From Erythrophleum ivorense (Eukaryota; Streptophyta; Magnoliopsida; Fabales; Fabaceae), in assembly GCA_026724425.1 (NCBI GenBank), contig JAIUCV010000002.1:3539001-3603000 (forward strand): 64,000 nucleotides of DNA. Direction: 5' to 3'. Position numbers and translations under genes: made by a program. The notes beneath the pieces were generated by a model. The model made no database searches and had not been told where the DNA came from. It saw only the letters and a program-made list of their open reading frames with translations. Below, in pieces: positions 10,713 to 23,590 of this stretch; position 1 is the first letter of the stretch, and the number at the start of each line of letters is the position of its first letter.

Positions 10713-13700
10713 TACTATGAGATTTGCTTCCTCGGCTCTGCAACTGAAACTCGTAGTCGAGAAAGACTTTTGATTTAATAGATCATTAATGAGAAACAAA
10801 TATGCCTAGTACAATAATTGGCATTTTAATTTTACCAGTACCATTACTGTAAAACAATAGTAAAAATGATGAGTGCACAGAATGATTAAAACTATAATTT
10901 GCTCCTAAAACATTGAACAACTTAACAGTAACCTGCTGAGACTCATAGACGATAGTAGAGTAGAGAAATTGTGGCTTCAGAAATATATATTTTAATGGAG
11001 ATGTTAAATCCACATGTCACACCCAACAGGAAAACCCATGTGTGTGATGTGAAAGATGTCGTTTGTAAAAATGGTCATTGGTCAGTGAATGCCGAAGGGA
11101 TAGATGTTTACATGTGTGAGACTGCACATTCAGTTGAAAAGGGGATATGTACGTTAACAGAATAGAAGAAAAGCTATGAAATTTGCGCCCACCTCCCAGT
11201 TTTTCAGTGAGAGAGTGACCTATTAACCCCACATGTTTCCCTCTCTTGACTTTCCTATTTTTCTTCTTTGCTCCTTTCCTTAGTGATTAATCTACACTAT
11301 CAGCCAAAAAGAGAAAACTAACTAGTAAAGCCTCTTTGATTTTTTACTTTTAAAATAATTTTTTGTTTTTAAGAATAAACAAATAAAAAAAATTAATAAT
11401 ATATTTTTAATAAAATATTTGTAAAAATATAAAAATAGAATTATATTTTTGAAAACAAAAATTAAAATATCTTTTAGATGTTTTATTAACTTTTATTTTA
11501 TAAAATTGGAGGAAAGATAAAAAATAATAATTTTTTAGAATAATAATTCAAAAATTTTTTAAATTTTTTTGTTTTCAAAATTTATTTTAAAAAATATCTG
11601 ATATAAAAATATTATTTTAATATTTTGTTTTAATGATTTTATTCTAGTTTTAATATTTTTATAGCAGATATTTTTTAAAATAAATTTTGAAAACAAAAAA
11701 ATTTAAAAAATTTTTGAATCATTATTCTAAAAAATGATTATTTTTTACCTTTTTTTAAATTCTACAAAATAAAAGTTAACAAAATATTTAAAAGATATTC
11801 TGATTTGTTTGTTTCCAAAAACACAATTATATTTTTATATTTTATAAAATATTTTATTAAAAATACATTATCAAATAAATTATTTTTTTGGTTTTTAAAA
11901 ATAAAAAAGTTTTCTAAAAATAAAAAATTAAACAGGCTCATTATCTCTGGTTAGTTTGTTCTGAATTTTAAGTAAAAAATAATTATTTATTAATATAAAA
12001 ATAAAAAATAATACTAAATTTTTCAGTAAAATATTTTTCTGGGGCACGTGGATGGCTAGATATTAATCCACTTAGTATGACAAATGACAAATAACGCTAC
12101 TGTGGGAATTTTGTGGTGAGAGAAACACAAAGTCGTAGGCAGTGTTCCCACCACGGATCTCGAATATTGAACAGGGTGTATTATGGGTCCATGTAAATTG
12201 ACTCGTATTCACACCATGCTTACTTTTTTGTGGGTAGCTCGGATCCCGATTTGATATGGGATTGCAATGTTCTTTCATGTTGCACGAGTGATGAGTACAT
12301 TTCTTTCCTAAAGAAAGATAGATCTTATTATTGAAGATAAGGAACACACAAAGTCAATGACAAAACTAAAGAGGTTAATTTTGCAACTACCAGACAAGCA
12401 GGATAGAATGTAAAGATCTCATATATAGACTTGTGGAACTCAGAAAGCTGATTTTTCCACAATGGACAGAGATATCTGAAGTAGAATTAGTGGCTCCAGA
12501 CAAGGTAAAAGGAGGACTTGGAAAATGAATATGATACCCCTGGTAAATCTTATAAAAAGAACATCACCATTTGGATCAAGAGCTTGCAGGCTTCTTTTGC
12601 TAACATGGCTGAATAAAAAGTCTCTTCTCTTTGTTTCTGCACAAACGAGCCTAGTTGATCCATGGGAATACGACCGTCTCTATACTATAATTGACATCGT
12701 ACTTCCACCAATTAATTAATAATTATGCAAAATATATAGAGATGAGATATTGTTCAAATAAGCTAATTAACCCATATTCAAGGAGACCTATGTTGGATTA
12801 TCTTAGTCCGTTTATGTTTTGACAAAAATTTAATTATCTATTAATGGTGTGCTAGACAGATTTCAAACTATCATTTTTCATTTAAGAAGGTTGATGACAC
12901 ATTGCCATCGCATTTTATTGCTTGAATTGTCAAAAAACTGCTCGTGACTACATTGATTCCATTGGTTCATTTGTGTGGAAACACTCTTAATTGGTTTTCA
13001 ATTTCTTTCTCAATTTTGTTATGACTGAAGGTTTGTTGTATATGTTTTACGTTTTCGCTGCTCGACTCTTCATATGGATTTTCCTGACATGTGACTAGAC
13101 AAACATGTAGATTTCTATTGTTTAATCAGTACATGATATGGATAGAGTTAAATACATGAACTGTATAGAGAATTATAGTATTTAACGTCTGCCTTATAAT
13201 CTATGTATTATGTAAAACTTTAATTAGTTACGTAAAGTATCTTTTAATTTATGATGTTAATAAAGTCAAAAAAAAAAAAACATCAAAAGAGCGAGTTTGA
13301 CGGACTATGTGGTTAAATATAACAAGTTCGAATTAATATACTACTCTGCCACAAATTTACAAGAGTCAACAGACTTTGAATAAATTACAATAAACATGAT
13401 GCCAATAAGAAAACATAATAAAAAAGTTTGTTATATTGTGAGTTTTTTTTTTTTGAACAATGTAAAGTAGGTTTAGAATGTTATAGCATATAAAATTTCT
13501 GAGAATAAATAGTAGATAGCATATTTTTTGTTTAAAAGTTACAAGAAAAAGGAGAAATAAATTGCAGGAAATGTAAAGTTGCTGCTGTTTTATACAATTG
13601 TAAATAACATTTAGGCTTTTAATATTGATTAATCTTTTCCTGCTGAAATAGAGAAACATAATTGTCATAATCCTTTATTTAAAATAAATAAATAAATGAA

Positions 13701-14438
13701 TAAAGTATTCATTTTCCTTTTAACAAGTGCCAAAATATATGTGCTGTATTTTCAGCTATTTTAAAAAAGTACACACAATCCTCTTAAGATTAAAGATTTA
13801 TTAAATTAATTTCTTTTACAACAAAAAATAAATTATAATTATATATTTTTTATCAAAACATTCTCATATTTATTACTTATATAATATGATAATAATACAT
13901 ATATATATATATATATATTTAACTAGATTACAAACAATCACTTTTTAAAAATTAAAATAAATTAAATTTATAATTTTTAATATCAAATAAATGACATTAA
14001 AATACAATTTTAAAAATATTTTTTAAAATAAATTTTTTATTAAAATTTAATATTATTTTTGAAATTATTTTAATTATTTTTAATTTTAAAAGTTGTATAT
14101 ATTTTTATAGTAAAAAAGATTATATAATTTGAATTCTTTTAAGTCATGAGTTGAGGTGGGATGATTTAGGTGCAGGACCTCGTGCATATGCTGTGCACCC
14201 TTCCACATTCAATCCAGTCACGCTTGCGGCTTCGAGGTCTCTGGGTTCATCAACCATTTCGATCTCTTTCTCGAACTTTACCATCCTCTTGTTCCACAAA
14301 TTTCATTTTACAGAGTGCGCCCTTTCAGAATTGCACCAAATGTCTCCAAATTTTTTAATTTCACCGGCAGAAATCTGAGGGAATCTGAATAATTAGGCTT
14401 TCATTTACGGCTGTTCTTTCTACCTTGATTGATTCACA
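10713..14438. promoter_or_regulatory. Divergent intergenic region between the coiled-coil gene and TAP46
   Basis: Both flanking genes are transcribed outward, so this 3.7 kb should hold both promoters. It also holds a large foldback element at 11330-11939 and an (AT)n tract near 13898-13918. A CACGTG G-box core lies at about 12046-12051. Specific TATA boxes or transcription starts could not be fixed with confidence. Confidence 0.5.
11330..11939. mobile_element. Foldback/MITE element, ~610 bp, near-complete inverted repeat
   Basis: The two halves are reverse complements over almost the whole length. For example, GTTTTCAAAATTTATTTTAA near 11570 is mirrored by TTAAAATAAATTTTGAAAAC near 11680. 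The outer ends resemble the GCCTGTTT-type ends of the elements at 7069 and 27652 (left GCCTCTTTGA; right, reverse complemented, GAGCCTGTTTAA). It is extremely AT-rich and non-coding, and could form a long hairpin if transcribed. Confidence 0.75.
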
Positions 14439-17400
14439 ATGGGTGAATGCAAAATGGAGGACCTGCCATTGCCATCTCTCTTCGAGCAAGCCCGGAAGAT
14501 TCACACAACAGCAATGGAGTCTGGGGCTGATCAGGCACGCTTGCGCTAACGCTTGATTCTTTGTTTCATTGCTTTAATCCAACTTGGACATGATATTCTT
14601 TTAAAGTTGTTAATTTGATGGGCTTTTGTTCAGGAGCTTCTGAGGAAGGGCTGCGAGGCCCTGGAGAAGTGCGAGGACATGATGAATAAGCTGGGTTTGT
14701 TCTCGGCAAATGAGACCAAAGATGATATTAGTACCACGAGTCTTAAGTATATTCTGGTATTGTTGAATGTTTAGTAGATGACATGTCTCTTTTACCGAAT
14801 TTCGAATTTTGATTGATTGGTTGATCTGTTACTTTTCAGGTTTTGCTATTTTTCACTTATGAATCTTCATATTTTTACTTTTATTGTTTTCTTCTTTGTT
14901 TTATTTTTAGGAAAAATTACATCAAAGACCGTATCGTATAAAATTTATAATAAAAAATTTTAAAAATTTAAATTATCATAAGAAACCACTGTTACCATCC
15001 AATTTTAAAAAAAATTATGACCAGTTTTAAGAAATTTATTATTAAGTGTAAATTTTATATGAGATAGGTCCTTGATGTAATGTTCCCTTATTTTTATATA
15101 AATGTCATAAATTAAGTACACACCAGGAACAAAGTTATGCTTAGCTGTCTTTAGCTTACAGATCTTAATAGTTTGTTTGACTTATGCGAACATGAAGGGA
15201 TTTTTTTTTTGTGGGTATTTCCGCTTTGGAAAAATAATCAGAAAATAGGATGACATATTTAAGATTTGATTTTGATTGTTAATTATGAAGAGAGGCAAAC
15301 GAGTTGGACGGACAATGTGTTTTCTGCATAATGATGTTGAAGGACAATGAATAGTAGTATGAAATATAAAATCTTATTTGTATTTAAGAAGAAACTCAAA
15401 AGATATGTACTACGAATTTGTTTATCAAGAAAGCCAAATTGAAGGACAATAAATGTTAGAAGGTTTATTGGAAGGTGATATGACAAATATCTGAACTTCA
15501 TGTTCCATCTTTTTTAAGTTTCTTGTTTGAATGATTGCATTCAAGTACAGCAGGGTTTTTGCACTAGTTTAGGAATTTAGGGCAATATACATTTGCCTTT
15601 GAAGGTGAAACGAACACCGGGTAGTTAAAGCATTCACACATTGTGTTTGGCTGATATTCACAATTTCCTGCTAGATATAGAGGTGGAATTTCTAATGGAC
15701 AAAGTTTCATCATGGGAATCGTAGTTTGATCCTTTTCTCTTGTGCACCATTCAAAGGGATGTAGAACAATTGGTATTGGCAAATTAGATTACCTTTTAAA
15801 AAAAAAAATCTATGCAAAATTATGTATTTTTTCCCCTAATTATATCAACTTAATGTGGGGACATATATATAGATATGGTAAAGTCGGGCATGTGCATCAT
15901 TTAGGAAAAATTTGTTTCAACTGAGAAGACATGGTTGAAGTTAACTGATGAACTAAGCTTGGTAGTTTTATTACTTTTAGCAAGATTGCTGGTTTTATTG
16001 AATGACTTTTTATAATAACCCATCAGGTGCCATTTTTTCTTGCCGAGTTGACTGAAAAAATAGCACAGGATAACAGGCTACAGATTCTTAAGGCTTCCCA
16101 AGCAAAGCTAAAGGTTAGTACTTAGTACTGACACATAAAGGGGGCCCCAAAAAAAAAGGGAAAAAGAAATTCAGCACATAAACGTAATTAGCTTAATTCT
16201 TTAATCAGTGTCTTTCAATTGAAACTTATTAAGAATAGCATTTTGTAGGAATTTATCTCATTTTGTGAAGCAATGGAGCTTGTCCCACAAGAGGAGTTAG
16301 AATCTTATAAGCAAGGGGCACCAAAATCTGTTGCTGATCAGAGGGCCAGAAAGGTAAGGTTTTCTTGTAGTATGTGTGACATGATTGCTATAAGGTTCGG
16401 CACTAGCACAAGAAGTTTGTATTGTTAAGCTTTTTTCCTCTTCAAGTGTGAATTGGACAAGCAAATCTAAATGAGTATTTTTGGAGCCTCTTTTGTAGAT
16501 TGCAAGATTTAAATGTCAAAGAGCTGCAGAGTCGAGGTTGATGGTAATAAAGGAGCGAAAGGAGAGGCGTGGGCGTTCTACCAAAGCAGCTGCATTGTCT
16601 ACGCCTGTTGAGGCAGGAGAAGAAGAAGTACTGGATGATGATGGAGAAGAAGAAAGAGAGGTTTTGTGTCTTGATGCTTTGCCTTTTATATGTAGAATGA
16701 TACTATTCTTCTGGCACTCCTGCTCTAGTTTGTCAGTTCATGCTTATAGCATATGCCTTTTTTCTGAGATTTGGAGGTGCTCCATGAAACAAATTCTTAG
16801 CAACTTTTCCATTGAGCTTGTCATTTTGATTTTCTTCAATTGTAATTGATGGTTTATAGATTACTTATGATTATATTATACCTTCTAGCCTTTGAATTAT
16901 GTCAAATAATATCTATTGCTGTCTTTGTGGAACCTATTTGTTGCTACCTGCTTCTCTAGCCTTAATAATTTAGCCAGAACCAAACCATATGCATGCCTTG
17001 AAGTTTGTTTTACCTAAGAATCTCTCTTTTCAACCTTAGAGGCTAAAGAAAAGGATTTTAATTTGAGAAAAAGGAGAATTCAAGGTTGAAATTGTTTATA
17101 TGGAGAACTATTGAGTTGTCTGCATTGAATTGTATAAACAACTTGTGTTGGAAGATGACGAAGGCCTCCTGGCTTGACAATTGTTGTAAAAGGTGTTATC
17201 CATTTCAAAACCTAGTAAATTTTTATTTACAATCAACAGACTTTGAAGACAATCTATGCTCCTCAGATATATTTGATTTCAATTGAAAATTGATCAAAAT
17301 CTTTCTTTGCTTTCATTCATTTAGCCTCCATTGGATGGGCTTAAATTCAGCTTACTTTTTCCCAAAGCAGTGGAGTGAGCACTTATGGGAGATATTTCCA

Positions 17401-19078
17401 CATTGGTTCAGGCTTATAAAAATAATTTACTGGACCTATAGCTGGACTTCATATATTTTTCAGCTGGCTTATGGAAATCAGTTTTCTGCTTTATCAAATT
17501 TACAAAAGAACTCATTCAAAATGCATTTATTTCAGTAATCTGTCTGTAGTGGATAAATTGTCCTACTGCATAGTTCTGGTTTTATAAATCCATTGTTTCT
17601 CATAGCAATATTGAATTTTTTTTTTAATCTTTTTTTTCTGCAGGCATGGTTTACTACCATATCTTTGGCAATCTGTAAGGTTGGTTCGTACTTACGTTAC
17701 AGTTTTCCTTGTTCAAAATTGTGCTTTAACTGTTCTCATGTTTTTCCTGCCATGTTCAGGCATTGGATCTGCTGGAAGTGTTAAAGAAAGAGGAAGAGAT
17801 GCTTTCTGCTATAGAGGAGAGACAATCCAAGGTAGTAAAATGCTCAGTGTCTGCCAACTTCCCCAAAGCACAATTAGATACCCTGTAGGCTGTAGTCACA
17901 ATTTGATGATGTCAGACACTGTGAAGGCATTTTTAGAATACTTTATAATATTCTTTAAAACTTAAGCCGCATTCATGTAGTAGAAAAGAACATTTTTCAC
18001 CAAATCACCATGTGAAGACACCATATTTGGCTGTTTATGGAGCTTGTTCGCTATCTGATCCTGGGATTTTTTTGCTCTCTTTGAATGACACATGGTACTG
18101 AGTCTGCTTTCGAGCTTTTAAATTACATAATTGATTCTGTTGGATTGGTTTTGTCATTTGTGTCGGCTGAAATTAGGAATAGTGGTTTTTGTAGGTTCAC
18201 ATTGCTCTTTTATTTAATTATTTCTTGTGATTTTGCCATGGCTTAGGACGGGGACAAGGAGTTCTCTAAGGATGTTCTTGATGAACGTGCCAAGAAAGCA
18301 GAAGCTTGGCATCGTGATGCTGCGGCTCGTGCACAGTACACTAAACCGGCACAGCCAATCACATGCGCCACTTTTGCCCAAGATGTTCTAGAAGGAAGAG
18401 CAAAGGTTTCACAGGCACATGATCACAAACACGAACCAGTTATATTTGGACCAGCCAGTCTTGTCAACGGAGGCCTAACAAGTGAAAGGGAAAGAATGGC
18501 AGCTCAGGTCTTCCAACCTGGTTATAGGTACCTATATTTCCCCTTTTACAATTACTTGAACGTTTAGCTTGACAAATGAAAAAGGTCAGGAATAGGGAAA
18601 TAGAAAAATGCTTTAAACAGATAACGCCAGAAAGAAGTTCGAGTTCAATTCTTTTCATCCTAATTTTCAAAGATGGAGGGAGGTTATGGGTACATATATA
18701 TGGCCTTTTATTTGTGACCATGTGTTTGCTCTATTATTATTTTTTTTTTTTTTGGGGGGGCCAAAATGGCATGGACCTTTATTTATTGCTTATGCATTTT
18801 TTAAGATGCCAAGTTGGATATTTTGTGAAAGGTTGCCAACCATGAGTATTGAGGAAGCTGGGCTTAGAGAAATGGAGATGATGAATAAATGGCAAGAGAG
18901 AAATGCGAGACTCATGGAAGAAGCCAATTCATCTTGGTACAGTGATCGGAAGTCAAGGCCAGGGGAAGAAGAAGATGAAGATGATGATGCTGCACAGGAG
19001 AAGGCCAGAGCTTGGGATGACTGGAAAGATGATAATCCTCGGGGTGCAGGCAACAAGAAACTTACACCATGTGGTTAA
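14439..19078 (+). CDS. TAP46: TAP46, PP2A regulatory subunit (TAP42/alpha4 family), 402 aa
   Basis: Nine exons join in frame: 14439-14534, 14634-14756, 16027-16113, 16249-16353, 16499-16660, 17644-17679, 17760-17831, 18247-18527 and 18832-19078. The 402-aa product is close to Arabidopsis TAP46 in length. It has the family's helical N-terminal half (LFEQARKIH, VPFFLAELTEKIAQDNRLQ, FCEAMELVP), the ERKERRGRSTKA segment, an acidic stretch, and TWHRDAAA-like and QPITCATFAQDVLEGRA motifs. The C-terminus is the invariant DDWKDDNPRGAGNKK. TAP42/alpha4 proteins bind the catalytic subunits of PP2A, PP4 and PP6, and plant TAP46 is a positive effector of TOR signalling in the cytosol. Intron 1 has a GC donor (CAG|GCACGC); reading through it meets a TAA after four codons. 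Intron 5 (about 1 kb) is one of the longer introns. Confidence 0.96.
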
Positions 19079-19235
19079 GGGTGAGGTGATTACTGTGATT
19101 TGTTGTTCCATGACTAGTGAATAGTAGTCTTGTGATAAAATCTCTTTTATAATGAAGTCACGGATTTTGTAGTCGGTTTGCTTTCGGTAGTTGTATCAGA
19201 TTCTGTAATTCAATGTATACCAATAGTTTTATTCG

Positions 19236-19241
19236 AATAAA
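19236..19241 (+). terminator. Polyadenylation signal of TAP46
   Basis: A canonical AATAAA lies about 160 bases after the TAP46 stop codon. It follows a T/G-rich stretch (TTGTAGTCGGTTTGC and TTCTGTAATTC) of the kind that precedes plant cleavage sites. Confidence 0.55.
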
Positions 19242-19261
19242 TGTGCTTTTATATTCTTCCA

Positions 19262-22200
19262 AGCGCGAGAATCCCCCCTTGAACTCCGTTTTCCAAAGTC
19301 TTTCCGCGGATTTTGTCGAAGTAGTCTTGCTTTGATTGGCTCATCCAATTCCTTTGGGGCAAAATAAAGTGATACGTGCTTATTCAATTCTATTATATTT
19401 GAATTTGACCCATGTGCGTTTGAAATTTAAACTGGAAAATGGGCGTAAGCTCGGATATAGTTCCTTTGGATCTTGAGGTATAAAGACTTATAGACTATGT
19501 TTGATTAGAAGAAATGTAAATGAAATTTATTTAATAATTTATACAATATCTATTATGTTTTTATAATTATTATTTTATTTATTAAATTATTATTTTAATC
19601 ATCAAATTATTTTTTTAAAAAATAAGGATATAATAATAATTTCTTATTTTATATATCTACAAATTATATTCTTTTCTCAATTTTATCATCAACCAAACAA
19701 TCTGTTAGTGATTTATGATTTTATCGTTTATTTTCTCAATTATTTTTGGTAAATCAATGAAAGAGTTTTATATATAGTCAGAAACAATTTTTTTTAATGG
19801 AATTACAAAAAATTAAATCTACAGGTCATGGATAGATTCATTGAAAAATATGAAAAAGCAGCGGGAATATTCCTAACAGGATTTTTCCAGAATCATTCTT
19901 CATTTTTTTTTTTTAATGTGGAAGGGCATTATCAAATCTAGCAAGTTAATAACATTTTTAATGGTAAATTGGCAATGAAGAAAAATTTCCAAGCCGTCAC
20001 TATCTTTGGTTACCGATGCAGCCAGGTCAGAACTCTCTCCCTCAGTTTCTGACCTTATTTTGTATTCTTCTGATGATTGGAATTCACAAACTCTCCCGGT
20101 CATCTATTCTCCACTGATTTGGCAATAGGTTTCTTTTACTGTTTTCTCATTCGCAAATCAAAAGGATCAGGGAGGTTTTAAAGCTCACCCAGCTATGCAA
20201 TTAATCAGGTTCAGCAACTACTGCAACATTATCAGGTGGCGTTGAAACAAGTGTAAAAAGTAAATAATAGTAGTGGTTCGGCTAATCAATTTTTGGGGAA
20301 TAATTTGCAGCATCACATCTCGAAGGAAGGCTAGTGCTTGCTTGTCTGGATTGCAAAAAGCAAGAGAAGGAGAAGATATTACGAAGCTTGTTTCATGATA
20401 TTTTTCACTAATATGACGATTCGAAAATGGGAGTGAGAAGATATGTGTCGAGGGGAAAAATTTTTATTCCTCCACACTGTCATCAGGAAGGTGTTGTACT
20501 GGATTACTCAGCAAGATGTGATGCCTGGACCGCAAGATCATAATCTTCAGATTTTTTTTTTTAAATAAAACATATTATCACCTTGTTAATGATCAATTTC
20601 AATAGGATTATCATCTCCAAACTGTGTGTCTTGATATCCAGATTATGGCTTCCAGTTTCTGCGCCTATCAGTTGGGAATTTTAAAGAGGCCGGATCTGGA
20701 GCAGTGGAGGGACCAACTTCAAAAGGATTCTCAATTTTACTCTCTTATAATAATGTTTTCTAATTTTATGGTTTTGTTCTCTTATTATAAAAAATAAGCA
20801 AGAAATATTAAATAATAGAAAGATTATATTGATAATTTTATATAATTAAAATTTCCAAATTTAAATGGTTGTGAACTTATTACAATGAAACTAATAGACT
20901 AAAAAGCTATACTTAATAATTTTTTTAGACTAAAAAGTACGTTGCAATTGGAGATAAAAATTAAGATAGATATATGCAATTTTCCCAAAAATATATTATA
21001 TGCCATAAATTTTATTCGTTATCTGATCATTGCTTTTCTATTTATAAGATACTTTCAGAGTTTTCAGTACTCAATAAATATTTTTAGATTTTCAGTGTTT
21101 CCAATGTGGATATGAGAAATGTAAATTCTTTTGAAATCCATATATCTCAAATTCAAGTAGACATTCATACATTGCCATTCCTTACCTCCTTTTCTTTTCA
21201 TCACAACACCATATACAATTTTTTTCACTTACAGATTTAGCTGTACTACTTATACCAATTAAATTCATATACATTTAATACTATTCCATTGAAGGTGAAA
21301 ATGAATTTAAATCACTTAAAATTTTTTTTAAGTGAAGTGAGGATAGCCTCACTTTTTTTTTTCTCTCTCTTTATTATAGTTGAAGTGATTTCAAAAGAAT
21401 TTTTTTATGCAAAAACTCCTTTCAATTTGACATTACAAGTCACTCTACTTCATCTTATACAAGTGTTTTAACCTTATATGTTAACATAGGCAGATTTTAC
21501 TTAATTTGAACGATCTAAAGTATGAATTTAGCAAAATACATCTAAAATAAAATAAAAAAATAACACAAGGAATTGCAGTCAGTATATTTAATTCTTTGAT
21601 GTGCACCAATAAATTACAAAGCATTATCAATAATTTGACTAGGAGGTTGCCGTTAGCTATTACCCGTACATTAGTTAAATACCACCAATAAATTACAAAG
21701 CTTTATTAGTATATTGCAGATTGCATTACTATGTATACCGGTTTATTTAATTCTTTGATGTACACCAAAAAAATTCACCATTAATATAGCTTAATGTTGA
21801 GCAACGAAAGGCATGCTAATGCCGTCAATCTCACTGAAGATCAGCAACAAGTTTCTTTGTCAACAAAATCAACGTAAGATGCAGGTTTTACAAGAAAGAA
21901 GTCGTATTTTGCAGCTAAAAACCAACAGGAAGTCAGCAGCTTCCAATGAAACCTAGTGCATATGAAAGACATACTTATTTATTGGCCACTTGAAAGACAT
22001 TTATTGATTCTATCCAAAGAAGGACATTGTCATAAACCCCAACAAGTTTCTATGATCTCTCTGCTAGTAATTTCAGAGGTTTCCTTCTTAGAAATTGAAA
22101 TGCACTAGTTGACATCTACATGAAAAATGAAAAATTACCTTCGTCATGTGATCCAGACCACGAGATAAAACTAGTGAAGGGGCTAGGTGACTAAAGCACA

Positions 22201-22631
22201 TAAATGAAATTGTCAAAAGCCATATTGCAGGCAAGTCACGGAACTAAGAAGAGACAAGCATCATAAATTGAAGGCCTTGGAATGCTTAAGCACAAAATAT
22301 ATTACTTGTAATATGTGACTTCTGCGATTTTGAACAATTGATCAAGTCACATGAGAACGTCAGATCAGAAAACATGATGATAATGGATGTATAAAAAGAT
22401 CTTCATATATATTCAGTAAGTAATTTCCATTAAGGGAAGGAAATTTCCAATTGGAGAAAAAAAAAAGAGCCGAATCACACTGAACCCCCAATTGCATAGA
22501 CATACCCGTTTTTTTTCCCATTTATACAGATGTATGAATAGCTCTGCAGGCTATGGTTTTCAAGCAATGACGGGTAAAAACAAGAATCCCCAAAAGAAGG
22601 GACAAAAAAAGAGATCATATCTATTTTGAAT
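19262..22631. other. Convergent intergenic region between TAP46 and the phytolongin gene
   Basis: Both flanking genes end into this 3.4-kb stretch. A minus-strand frame starts at an ATG at 20103 and looks briefly coding, but has no recognisable continuation. The rest is AT-rich and unassigned. The part nearest 22631 should include the 3' untranslated region of the minus-strand gene. Confidence 0.5.
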
Positions 22632-23402
22632 TCAATTATGCATACACTTGAACCCTCTGCAAACCCATAACCAAATTACAAATAACATTGCGCACACAAA
22701 TACGTCCAGCAATAGCACCACCCACACATGTTTCTTCCATATCTGCTTTGCTTTTTGTCGATCGTTGACCACGCCCTTTGGTACCGACAATGCAAAATCT
22801 CTAGTGCAACCATTTATATCGTCACATACATCCAATTTATTCTCCATGGCAGCATCTTTACTATCCATTCCACTGCCTTCCGTACTCACCCTCTTCTTTT
22901 TCTTCAAACTTTTATCAGGCTGCCCAAGCAAAGGCACCATAACCGATCTCTTCCCTTTCACCGATTCCACGCTCGGAATTCGATCATCCTTGTTCTCGCC
23001 TAGCAATGGATTTACCAATTCCCAGTCCGAAGCCATTGATTCACAAAAGATAGGATCGAATTGAGCTTGAAAACAAAGCGGCGCGAAATCATCAGAACCC
23101 GCGATAGACCTGCCTTTCAATATCTCGTCTAATGCGCACTTGATGCGATCTAAAAACCAAAGGGCCTCCGATTTTACGAGCTTTTCATCGAAAATCGCGA
23201 AATAGACAACTGGTTGATCAATTAAGAACGCATAGGTCCTTTTCTTCAAAGTGTGAGAAAACCTGGAGTGGTGGAGAGGAGCTTGTGCAAGGCATTTCGC
23301 AGCTAATTCTTCGATCTGTGGTTCTTTGGACATGTGTTGGGCGAGAATTGTGGTTCCTTTCGCAAGGCAGGCATAATAGATGAAACTGGGATTTGAAATC
23401 AT
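22632..23402 (-). CDS. Phytolongin (longin-domain, SNARE-less membrane protein), 256 aa
   Basis: The frame runs from the ATG at 23402 to the stop at 22632 in one exon. The first ~115 residues form a longin domain: ISNPSFIYYACLAKGTTILA, then EELAAKCL, then KKRTYAFLIDQPVVYFAIFD. The middle is charged and low in complexity (KSLKKKKR) and contains no R-SNARE heptad motif. The C-terminus has one membrane anchor, WVVLLLDVFVCAMLFVIWLW, at about residues 226-246, with only a few residues after it. This architecture defines plant phytolongins, which derive from VAMP7-type longins but lost the SNARE motif and act in the endomembrane system. The wording of the longin domain fits the PHYL2 group best, from memory. 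The convergent arrangement with TAP46 matches my memory of At5g52990/At5g53000. Confidence 0.88.
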   Translation of the reverse strand: MISNPSFIYYACLAKGTTILAQHMSKEPQIEELAAKCLAQAPLHHSRFSHTLKKRTYAFLIDQPVVYFAIFDEKLVKSEALWFLDRIKCALDEILKGRSIAGSDDFAPLCFQAQFDPIFCESMASDWELVNPLLGENKDDRIPSVESVKGKRSVMVPLLGQPDKSLKKKKRVSTEGSGMDSKDAAMENKLDVCDDINGCTRDFALSVPKGVVNDRQKAKQIWKKHVWVVLLLDVFVCAMLFVIWLWVCRGFKCMHN

Positions 23403-23410
23403 CAACGAAT

Positions 23411-23590
23411 CTATAACAAAAACAGAGAAATGCGATTAACGAGCCAGAATTGAACGAGAAACTGGGATGCAGATATGAAGCTTCAATTGAGGGGAAGCTT
23501 TTGTTCCAATTCAAAGCTTCCCGCGGAATTGCCTGCATCCAGGAACCGGGATCGATCAAGAACGAATCGTCAATCTCTGCCTCCACATAC
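23411..23590 (-). other. Putative 5' untranslated intron of the phytolongin gene
   Basis: On the minus strand a strong donor (AAA|GTATGTGG) lies at 23590 and an acceptor (TTTTTGTTATAG) ends at 23411, eight bases before the ATG at 23402. The interval is 180 bp, a usual plant intron size. Splicing is inferred only. The same interval also carries an ATG-less open frame with protein-like composition. Confidence 0.5.

Noticed and set aside
14151..14378. 75-codon frame just upstream of TAP46
   Set aside because: No domain; it most likely lies in the TAP46 promoter or leader.
19900..20103. Minus-strand frame of 67 codons with an ATG and a plausible donor after SSDLAAS
   Set aside because: Composition is briefly coding-like, but no partner exon or known domain could be found.
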